Source: Nannochloropsis oceanica (lineage: Eukaryota; Sar; Eustigmatophyceae; Eustigmatales; Monodopsidaceae). From it: 64,000 nt of DNA. The stretch covers positions 1,451,574-1,515,573 of the forward strand of contig CP038130.1 in NCBI GenBank assembly GCA_004519485.1, read 5' to 3'. Each line of letters starts with the position of its first letter. The stretch's first letter is position 1. A model generated the notes under the pieces. The model did not search any database, was not told the DNA's origin, and saw only the letters and a list, made by a program, of their open reading frames with translations. Made by a program: the position numbers and the translations under genes. Below, in pieces: positions 54,838-64,000 of the stretch.

Positions 54838-55991
54838 GGGAACTGGCGGGAAACGGGAGGAGGAGTTTGTATAGAAAAAGAAATGGTGAGAAGTAAAGAA
54901 AACCACGTTTTCTCCAAAATGCTCTATTTCTTGAACTGTGTGTCTTTTTTTATCATTTTCGTTGACTTTTTCTGTGCCATTTCATCTCCATCCACTCCTT
55001 TGTGCTTGCTTTTCATTTTCTTTTCCCTGCGTTCTACCTATCGTTCAATCCCACTCGACTCTTCTTCTTTCCTTCTCGCTTGTTCTCTCTCCCTGCCTCC
55101 TGACTTTCTTGCCCTCACCTTCTATTTATTCCCTTGTCTTCGAGCCCATTCCATGTTATTCTTTTCCTTTTCTCCTCTAATTCATCTAGCCATGGCCCCC
55201 TGGCTCTTCCCAATTCTCTTCTTCCCTCTCTTGCTCTTAATTCCTCTCCACCCGCAGGATTTCTTCTTTCTTCGCTTTTTAGCATCTAGCTTTATTGCTC
55301 GATGCTCTTTTACCAATCCACGCTCGCGATGGCGGACTCCTGGATCCCTTGTTAAATGTTGTGTATTTTTTTTATTTCACTCTTCACCTGGACGATACCC
55401 CGGAGTATCTCAATCCCATGGGAAGAGCAATCAGGTCTTTTGCATTCCAAAAAATTTCGCTGCCTGTGCGGTTCTGATACATATATGCACCCTCTCGACT
55501 ATTATGAATTTTCGATACGTTCCGATCTGTCCCATCAATCCCGTCTATTTTCACGCCCAAAATAATTCCAGGGTGGGGAACGCATGTGATATGTTTGGAA
55601 GCGAGGACTAGTCGAGAGAACGAAGAGAGCTGAGCATTGATGCGGAGGGGTGAAGCGTAAGTGGTTGCAGTGTGCATACGCTTGTCAAAACACCAGAACA
55701 AGGCGAGATGGAAGACATAACTCGGCGTTGTGATTCCGAGTAATTTCGAGCCCCCCTATGCGGGTAGACGGCTGCTTCCTTTCAAGTACTGTATATAAGC
55801 CCGAGTACAAGGTCTTTTTGTGCCCAAAAGAGGAAAGATGGCGTGAAGGGACGCGCTTTTTGTGACAAAAGATGGTTTGGGGAGCACAAGCGGCCTTGGC
55901 GGTAGCGGCGTCAGGAAAACGGTCAGAGATGGTGTTGACGCTTCTCTCACCGTCGCCCTCTACACGCACAGTGGCGCCTCCACCGCCGCAC
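54838..55991. other. Intergenic region, AMPK beta to BET1 (A2)
   Basis: As 170-1323; the TATA-like site is at 55792-55798. No gene seen. Confidence 0.6.
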
Positions 55992-57269
55992 ATGAGAAGA
56001 CGGCCAGAGGACAACTACAGCAGTGGCCACATGCCAAGTAAGAGTAACAGCAGCCGGGGCGCGTACGGTGGTGGAATGCCGCAAGCCGGGCCCGGCAGAC
56101 CGGTACGTGGGGAGATAGATGCCTGCCCGTGTAGGGCTGGCTATAGGCACTGGCACGTGTGGTTGGAGGGGATTGGAAACTATTGGCATCGGCTCCCAGT
56201 GTGTCGTGTGTGCTTCTTTTCTCATGCATACACGGCACGGCAGCATCATCACGCTTTTACTCTGTCTGCTCACGCATGCCCCCTTCCCATTCCACCCCTC
56301 CAGTCCAACTACTATTCAATGCCAGAGGACCGAGTCCGTGAGTCAAGCCGGAATATGTTTGAGGATGAGAATAACAGGCGCATCGCAGACTTGGCCGGGC
56401 AAGTCTCCATGCTCAAGGAGGTACGTCATGAACTCAAGGAGAGAGGAAGTGCAGGAGTAGGGATGGCATGGTGCTGGGCAAATGTTTAGCTAGTCAAGGT
56501 TGGTAGCTACTTGCAAGTGATTGAGATGTGTGATGAGCAAGAAGGGGGCGCAGGTGGGAAGCAATCTGGGCGGGATGCTGATGGAACGGCGCGTGGATGA
56601 AAGGAGAAATTTTGTAAGCAATGAAAAAGCTTACAGGAGCTTGAGTGTAGTGAGGCCTTCAGCGGAGAGCGGTGTGTCCAAAATGCAGATTGTATACATG
56701 AAAGAGAGAAAAAGGAGTGGTAAAATGTATCGTCGAAGTGATACCAAGGCTTTTTTTAATGGGATGCAACGAAGTGTCTACAAACACGCTGAAGTCGTCT
56801 AAATTATTTTCTATCCCTGATTTTCTCCACCATCCTCTACCTCATATCCCACGCCGCAGCTGACAATTGACATAGGCACGGAAGTCCGCTCCCAAAATAC
56901 TCTCCTCGATGACATGGTGAGCACATTTTTGGTTAGGTAGACAAGGAAAGAAGAGGAGGGAGAATGGGGGAATATTCAGGTTTAAAAGGAGAAAGGACCG
57001 TGTCTGTCGCACACTGGCGAAATTCCGTTGACCAAAACTCTGTGGAATCGATTAATTGCTATCCGCGACCGTGACACTCCACCCTTCTCTCCCATCGTAT
57101 CAACGCGCAGGGCAACGGGTTTTCACGCACAGATGGGTTGATGGGCTCCACCATGCGGCGGCTGAACAAGATGCTCACCACCTCCTCAAGCCGGCACATG
57201 CTCTGGCTTGTGGTGTTTATTGTCTTTGTCTTCATCTTCGTCTACTACATCATTAGGCACAAGGGCTGA
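55992..57269 (+). CDS. BET1: Bet1-like Qc-SNARE (A2 copy)
   Basis: Exons 55992-56102, 56304-56420, 56860-56916 and 57111-57269, the same 147-residue protein as at 1324-2601: SNARE coil, then a C-terminal tail anchor. No change noticed relative to copy 1, including all splice sites. It follows the complete AMPK beta gene, as the copy-1 gene follows its last exon. Confidence 0.92.
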
Positions 57270-58774
57270 AGGGAAGGCAGGAGGAAAGGAGGGATGGAGA
57301 AGGAATTGAGGGAAGGAAAATGATGTGTCAGGAAAGGAATGAGATGGATCGGACAAAAGATTACGGTGGAAATGGCACAATTTAAAATTTGTTTATACGC
57401 ACGTGCGAATGAGATAGGGAAACTGGAAATGAGAAGACGTTGGCGATGATGTGGAGAAAAAGAAATACCACCAAAATAGTTTTTAATTTGTGGGAGTTAC
57501 CATCGTCTCACTTTTATTATATAATTGAGGGTGTTTCGTTCGTATCTTACCTTTTTTTTGCCATGTCCCATTTTATCTTCGTTTGTGGTTTACGTGAGTC
57601 GTTCCGCCTGTCATTCGATATTGCGTGTGGATTGGCTCCTCTTTCCTCCGATCTACGTCCACACCCCACCCATAGATGACGTTCTTTGACGATTGAGGAG
57701 TGCGAGTGCTGAATGTGGAGGCCTCTTTAAAATGATACTGTAAGAGAGTGGGGTTACTGAATAAGTGTAAGTATATCACCAAAAATAGTTCGTAAAAAGG
57801 GTCAATGCTCAGGTACATCTATTTTATTATCCAAAGTGATTCATTTCCCACACTTTCTTGCATCTTACCTATTTACAATACCCTCAACATGGTTGTAGTC
57901 AAACTTTTCCCGTCGTGGCCACCCGGGATATCTATCGCCACAGAGTAACACGTGGTCTACGGACATCCCCTGTGGACTGTGTGTTTTTCAAGAAAAAAAT
58001 AGAAATTCTTTTTTTGGGGGGTTAGTCACCATCACGTGTTTTGCCATCGGCATGACGGCATCTACTTCTATCATATCGTGAGCGCCAAAATAAGCCCGCC
58101 CTGCGTAACGGGGTAGATGCCTGCATCAAGCCACTGGCATTTCCTTGGAACGATGCGCCATTCCACTTTGAAGATGCCGCTCCTTTGGCTGCCGGTCATC
58201 CCGCGACCACGAGTCCTCGCACAAAAAAAAGATAAAAGTGCTCTACAGACAAGCATGCGGCTCCTGGTCGACGGTGACCGACTCTCCGGGAATCACAAAA
58301 CTTCCAGCAGTGGCACTAACGACGGCAGCACAACTGATGATAAATATTGATCCTGAAGCAAATGAGGTCCCTGGCGATTGCAGTCAGGCCTTGCAGGAGC
58401 AGATATAATGATGATTTTGCCTCCACTTTATATATATATCCACGCCATAACCCGCACCATAATCGTTGATCTGTAACAACTGGCAGCCACGTATATCGTG
58501 GGGACCTATACGGCACTTAATGGCCCAGCCAAGTTATGAGGGGTCGGAAGCTCAAGAGGCGTTCTGTCTCACGGGCCTTCTCTAGACTTCGCACCACTAC
58601 GCACATGGCTTGATCTCCATTGAAGTTCTCGGACCACGCGAGCGAGCGACTCCATTGCTCTCAAACATTAACAACAACGCAGTAGCATAATTTGAATATT
58701 TAAATGGCTTCTTAAGTTTGCCAATTCTTAGTTCTTCGGTTGTTACAAATCACATGCAAAGGACAGAATTGAAT
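57270..58774. other. Intergenic region between BET1 and GT61 (A2)
   Basis: As 2602-4107, with a MITE relic at 58007-58215. No gene seen. Confidence 0.6.
58007..58215 (+). mobile_element. Degraded foldback MITE relic (A2 copy)
   Basis: Counterpart of 3340-3548; the G run at its left is shorter here. Confidence 0.7.
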
Positions 58775-60334
58775 TTATGCCGAACATGGCACGCGATGTA
58801 AATGAGCTGTTTGAGATATTGCAGCTTCCAGTAAAGGTCTAAAAAGTTGCAAATCGATTCTAGTTTTGGCTGATTTCATGCAGTAAAAGCATCCTCCATC
58901 TTCACCGCAGGCCTGAATGCTTTTGTTGAAGCCATTAAAGAGAGTTATACATGAGTCAGTCATGACTGTGTCATCGTTATTTTGGTTTATGTACTGGTGG
59001 TGACGGAGGCTCGAGGAAGTCGTGAGCCATTTGAAGTAATATGAGACATCGTATCCGAGGGGCAAAATTTCAATGACCGCACTTCCCACCGGCATGAAAA
59101 TGATGTTTGTTAATCCAGCACCATGGGGTGAAATGAGAATCCGGCTGTTCAACACCTGAGAAGCCTGATTAAATACTGTGCCCTCAAAATCATTAACGAC
59201 TCTAGGTCTAATCCCCGTGACATCGAAGACGAAATTCACCACTTCGTCAAAGTTTGCGATGCCCCGGGTAGATTTTCTTTGCACCATGACGATTTCTCCG
59301 GGCTGCGATTCGATTGCGGAAGTCCGTTCGCAAGGTTGTAATAATTTGAAATCCTTCGTTATATTCTGTAAATTGGATAGAGCGGCATCATTTGACTCTC
59401 CGTACGCGATAGGTTGCATTGCTAGGAAATCGTACAAATAACGCCTGAACAGTATCGAGCTAAATGGTGTCCCGTACCAACTATAACTTGGAATAGTCAG
59501 TTGATCGAAGCAAACTATATAGTCAGTAGTGTTTTGTAAATGGGAGAGTCGGTCATCGATCATCCAGTTATGAATTCCAAGTTCCTTCGTAAACCACTCT
59601 GTTTCCATTGGCAAATCACCTTTCCAACCAAGGAGGCGAAGCCAATCTTTTTCATACGAGCTTGCAAGCTCGTTCTCCTCTATAGCCGACAGAACAATAT
59701 CGGTTAGATTGAGTTGAAAGCCTGTATCTCCTTGCCAGAATTGATATGTGCCTATCATGACACGATACGGGGGTGAAACACCAAACCTTTTCTTTTGACT
59801 CAATGTGTTGATTAGCGGCAGCAATGCCTCCACAAAATGAGGAATGTGGTACTGAAATGCCATGGATACGATTGTTGTGCCTGTTAGTTGAATTATCGCC
59901 AGATTATGTTGCGATTCTAAATCCTTCAAGGATTGCATATCCGACGTCACTTGCTGTCCCTCTCCGATGTATCTCAATACACGATCCATACTATACATAT
60001 GCCCTTCAGCAGTAAAATTTCCCGTGTAGAAATTGCGAGGCATTTTGGGCGTCCAACACGTCTTTGTTAAAGTACAAGTAGGCTTATCAGGAGCATCCTC
60101 AAAACAAGTCATATTTCCGTCCATAGGTAACGTGTGCAGGATTTTGGATCCGACGATCGAGGTTGCATCATCTTGATTATACCAGTGAGGACGCAATCCT
60201 AGGGTTCTTTTTCTGATAGTTCCAACATTATCCCAATTGAAAACATGTACCCACAACTGAAGGTAAGATATCACAGATATGACAATTAGCAAGGTAAACT
60301 TGTTGAGAAATCGACTGCTGCCTCGCTGTTGCAT
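58775..60334 (-). CDS. GT61-family (DUF563) glycosyltransferase (A2 copy)
   Basis: 519 residues with the same sequence as the protein at 4108-5667: signal anchor at about 10-33, GT61 signature SPHGAGLTNIIFMP near residue 400, Cys-rich tail. Intact in both copies, unlike the neighbouring coiled-coil gene. If both copies are real, the enzyme is present at double dose. Confidence 0.85.
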   Translation of the reverse strand: MQQRGSSRFLNKFTLLIVISVISYLQLWVHVFNWDNVGTIRKRTLGLRPHWYNQDDATSIVGSKILHTLPMDGNMTCFEDAPDKPTCTLTKTCWTPKMPRNFYTGNFTAEGHMYSMDRVLRYIGEGQQVTSDMQSLKDLESQHNLAIIQLTGTTIVSMAFQYHIPHFVEALLPLINTLSQKKRFGVSPPYRVMIGTYQFWQGDTGFQLNLTDIVLSAIEENELASSYEKDWLRLLGWKGDLPMETEWFTKELGIHNWMIDDRLSHLQNTTDYIVCFDQLTIPSYSWYGTPFSSILFRRYLYDFLAMQPIAYGESNDAALSNLQNITKDFKLLQPCERTSAIESQPGEIVMVQRKSTRGIANFDEVVNFVFDVTGIRPRVVNDFEGTVFNQASQVLNSRILISPHGAGLTNIIFMPVGSAVIEILPLGYDVSYYFKWLTTSSSLRHHQYINQNNDDTVMTDSCITLFNGFNKSIQACGEDGGCFYCMKSAKTRIDLQLFRPLLEAAISQTAHLHRVPCSA

Positions 60335-61709
60335 ATATTCCCGGTAAATATCGAACTGCGTGTGTTATATTTGTCTTCTATATGCCTGGGTACCACGCAA
60401 GAATAGCGTATAATAGGGTAAAGAGGTGAGTTTTTGGATCGTATGATGGCGACTATATAAGAAATGTCTATTAATATTTTTGTTATATATCACCCTTCTG
60501 GCAAAATCGACCATTTTATCATTTTTCTCTTTGCACAATACACACCTTCCCTTACACACTTGTTTCAAAAGATAAAAGGACGGCTGTACAAACTTTGTCG
60601 AGTGACTTGAGCTGTTCTTTTCTGTTTGTCGTGCATTTGGCCTTGAACTGGTTTTGTTATTGAATTAAATGCCGTTTTACGCTTTTTTCCCACTCAGATC
60701 TTCCCTTGAAAGTGAGGGTTTCACACCACGAAATGTAGATTGTTCGATTATACATAATTGATGAGATAAATTGGTCTTGATCTTTTACAGTTGTCGTGAA
60801 TTTTGGCTTCGAGTGCCAAAGCTTCATGTGATTTTGCCAAAACCGTTTACGTTCACCCCCGCGACGCAGCCTTGTCTTGCTCCGCAAGAGCCACAAAGAA
60901 AAAAGCTTTTTCCATCTATGCAATTACTATGCTACGTTGATGTCCCCCCTTCATCACTGTCCTGCATCTGGTCTTTTGACGTGCCAAAGTCAATCCAAAA
61001 ATGATCATTTTGACTAAAAACATTATTTTGTCCTTATTTCCCTCTGGCGGCAAGAGTCTTGCCCTCTCCCATTTCAAGGTTTTCTGCTTTTTCCTCTGAC
61101 CACAACGCTGTGCGATGTTGTTTCCTTGAACCCGTACAGCCAAAGGGTTTCAAATTATAAGTCTACCAAACGACCGGGGTGGCTTGGCACTTCAATTTAT
61201 TCGTCGACCCGTGCCGCCCGCGAAGTTTTCTCCCTAAAGTTTGTCCTCCTCAACACCTATCCACGATCTCACGGATAACAATAAATATGGATGAATTATA
61301 GGGATCGCTCAAAAAAAAGAATCGTCATGATTAGGTCTTTGGCCTCTTGAAGGAAATTCGCAAGCTTCCCTTCACTGGACCGTAGAACTCATCCTTTTGC
61401 TATATAGCAATTTTCAAACGCGCCCTTTGGCACGTAACGCAGGCCTATTTTGGGCGCCAAGCAAAAAGCAAAATTGCTTAACCACGCCCGAGCTCACGCA
61501 TAGCTGTGCTACGACCCATAAACATGCAAAACACAGGCACAAGCAGAGCACAGACACGGGCGGCTAGGATCTAACGAGATCCTCGCCACTTTCACCATCC
61601 TTCTCAGACGAACGAAGCAAGCCTCCGTGCTCAAGACACACACAACATCACGCCGCGCTCGTTCAGCAGCAGTGCCGCTGCCAATACCTCGTCTACGAAA
61701 ACAAGGAAT
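60335..61709. other. Divergent intergenic region (A2)
   Basis: As 5668-7042, with two one-base run differences. No gene seen. Confidence 0.55.
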
Positions 61710-63599
61710 ATGGTTTTGTCCACACGGCAGCCAAGGCCTGCCTTGTTGTCCTCACGGCGGCGACTTAATTCTCCCAACACCGCGGACGATCCTTCTCCCT
61801 CCTCACCGCGGTACTCACGGCTTCTGACCCGTGTCACGGAACTGGAGGCAGCGCTCGAGGGCTGCGACGAAGGCTCCACCCATCGAGCAAAGCAGGTTCC
61901 AAAGACTAAAGGAAAAGCATGTCGCCACCAAGGCAGCTCTTGTGGAACTCATGGCCCAAAAAACAGAGCTCGAACAGCAAGCTGAAGCCACGCTGGCCAA
62001 ATGGCAGGCACACCATGAACAGCAGGTGTACGAGCTGGCCACTTGTCAGGTATGCTATTTCTTGTGAGAGTTGGGTGCTGCTCGTGCTCAGGAGGAAGTT
62101 CTTGTTTGCCTCGGTGTTTTTTCTTCCTCTTTCTAGATTAAGTTTCTGCCTCTTCGCTCTCGCCGTCCTTCTCTTTCCGCCGGGTTAGACTCCATCCTCA
62201 CTATCTTCCCCCAAAGCCCACCAGTAATCCACTCACTCAACCTCATCTCATAAGAATCAACTTCAACCTTATCACTACCGTCTGCTCATCGTTTCCCCCC
62301 CCCATTGATCATGCACTCCTTCAATTCCTCCCCGTTCGCTCCATGCCAATCATCCACAGCAACAAGCCCAGCAATTGGCCGAGCTCCCCGCCCTTCGCGC
62401 AGAGTGGACTCGGAGAGTACAAGCTCTAGAGGCCGAGGCAGGTACATACCGCTCGCTGTACGACGAGGCGCGCAAGACAGTGAGAAAAATAAGCGGGAAT
62501 TCATTGCAGTAGTGGAGGATCAGGCTCACGCCCACGAGACACATCTCCGGGCTGCCCGCGAAGAGGTGGATAAGTGGCAGGCGCGTTGTCGGGCATTAGA
62601 GGAGGCGGCCGCAGAAGCGCGAAGCCGCGATGAGGTACTGCGGCAACAGGAAGGGAAGCTGGAGGTATGGCAGGCGGCGCTTAGGGAAAGCGAGGCCATG
62701 GCCCAGAAGGCGGAGGAGGGAAGGGCGCGCGCCGAAGCGCGGATTCAGCGTGCTGAGGTGGCTCACGAGGTTGCGCTCAATGAGTGGATGGCCAAGTTGG
62801 TGGCGGCGACGAGCGAAAAAAGTGGGCTGGCGGCTCGCCTTGAAAGTGTTGCGGTTGAGCTGGACCACGTTAAGAGCCAGCTACGGGAGCGACGCCACGA
62901 AGCAGAATTGGCGGTAGAAGAAGCTGGGCGTTTGCGCGAGGCTTTGCGCACAGCAGAGCAGGCGGAAGAAGAAACACGACGGCAGTCGGAGCGAGAGAGA
63001 GAAGCGGCGCGGCGTGTCTGGCAGGAGGAGAAGGAGGAGTGGGAAAGTCGAGTGCGGGAGTTCGAGGCCCGGGCCCTCAAGCAGAGGGCCGAGGCGCGGG
63101 AAGCGGCTCGTGACGCGCTCGCCCACGAGCGTGAACGATTACGGCTGAGACAAAGGCTCGGCAGACGACAGGAAGCGAGATAAGGCGGCTGCAGGAGGAG
63201 ATCGCGCACTTGAAGGAGGTGCTAGAGGACGAGCGGGTGAGGGCCATCAAGGTGGAGAACGACTGGAAGTACATCGTCAGAGACCTGCAACAACGACAAA
63301 CACTCGCACCGGTGCAAACCTTAGCGGCGGTATGGGCACGACCACCTGCGGCTGCAACAACTGTAACGGCAGCGGGTGCAGATACGTCGGTGGCAAATGA
63401 GAAAGCAGCTGCTGAGTGGGAGGAGAGAAGGGAGGACAAAGGCGGGGATATAGGGATATCGAAAATGGAGCTTGAAAAAGTGAAATTACGGTGCATGCTG
63501 GCGATTCAAAAGGCAGAGCGCCGGGCGGAGGCCTACAAACGTAAGTGTTTGGAGCTGCACGAGCGGTGGAAGGCGGGCAGTGTAGTCGAAGGATTGTAA
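61710..63599 (+). pseudogene. Coiled-coil protein, frameshifted copy (A2)
   Basis: Counterpart of 7043-8933. Exon 1 (61710-62049) has an extra G near 61860 that shifts the frame; exon 2 (62360-63599) has a missing G near 62472, a compensated pair of run changes near 63077-63087, and a missing A near 63135 that ends the frame at 63181. All other sequence equals the intact copy. Because the changes are run-length indels without substitutions, sequencing error is as likely as real inactivation. Confidence 0.75.
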
Positions 63600-64000
63600 A
63601 AAAAATAAGGAAAGAAATAGTGCCACAGCCACAGCCTTGTCTCCCTTTCCCTGTTTTTCATGAAGTTACGTTTTTATTGCCTTCACTGCGTTTAACCTCC
63701 ATTGTTATTCTCCACAAAGTATCCAGCTAGTGACGCTGAAGCTCTCGATGTAATGGCAGTCAAAGCCAGCTCCTTCGGGCTACAATCAGACTCGTTCTGG
63801 CATTTTTGGGGCTGAGCGACACCCACCATCTCTCCTTAACCGGAGGTACAAGCTTACTTGAGAAGCCATTGGACCTTGCACTCTCCTATGTGCTGCTGAT
63901 GATGGATCCCATGACGTGTAGTCCATAGTCGTGGCAGGCACGTCACTGGACAGCAAGGACCTACTGAGGCGCCATTCCCGAAGCTCTGCCGGTGAAGAAG
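63600..64000. other. 3' region of the coiled-coil gene and start of the convergent minus-strand gene (A2)
   Basis: As 8934-9335. The presumed terminal exon of the minus-strand gene begins at its stop codon 63961-63963 and leaves the window. Confidence 0.4.

Larger units (their letters stand above)
54669..64000. repeat. Block A, copy 2 (runs off the window)
   Basis: Second copy of 1-9335. Differences found: three G fewer/more in the run near 58015, one A fewer near 60569, a T added near 60687, G added at about 61860, and several run-length changes in the coiled-coil gene. No base substitutions noticed. Confidence 0.95.

Overview
The window is nuclear DNA of a unicellular eukaryote, most likely a microalga or related protist. 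Short spliceosomal GT-AG introns (about 130-440 bp) interrupt housekeeping genes such as an AMP-activated kinase beta subunit and a Bet1-type SNARE. The mixture of compact genes, a PEBP gene, large intronless glycosyltransferases and a poly-Q protein would fit a stramenopile such as a eustigmatophyte (Nannochloropsis-like). That taxon is inference, not something the sequence proves.

Layout. Block A (1-9335: last exon of AMPK beta, BET1, a GT61 glycosyltransferase on the minus strand, a coiled-coil gene) recurs at 54669-64000. Block B (8474-24169: end of the coiled-coil gene, an uncertain minus-strand membrane-protein gene, a ZnF-UBP gene, a tandem array of a 2,012-bp unit, a GT4-WbsX fusion glycosyltransferase, and an O-fucosyltransferase-like/GT4 fusion) recurs at 29777-45484. 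Between the B copies lies block C (24170-29676): the end of the second fusion gene, a PIF1-helicase fragment, a decayed subtilase, a GGT/GGC minisatellite, a foldback MITE, and the start of another GT61-like gene, ending in exactly 100 Ns. Between B2 and A2 lies block D (45485-54668): a 5'-truncated PEBP gene, a 1,656-residue poly-Q protein, and the complete AMPK beta gene. The order is A1-B1-C-gap-B2-D-A2, so block A returns after about 54.67 kb in the same orientation.

Where I compared the block copies they differ almost only by one- to three-base indels, mostly in homopolymers, and these break reading frames in one copy (coiled-coil gene in A2, ZnF-UBP gene in B2). Base changes that distinguish the units of the 2-kb array are preserved between B1 and B2. 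The repeats are therefore either very recent segmental duplications or, at least as likely, an assembly that laid down one locus twice.

Biologically the notable content is a glycan-assembly neighbourhood: two kinds of GT61-family enzyme and two large two-domain glycosyltransferase fusions. Each begins with a signal-anchor helix, has no intron in its main reading frame, and is poorer in G+C than the neighbouring housekeeping genes. One fusion carries a WbsX domain otherwise typical of bacterial O-antigen clusters. Together they could build and modify a Golgi-made surface glycan; this is inference from domains and clustering.
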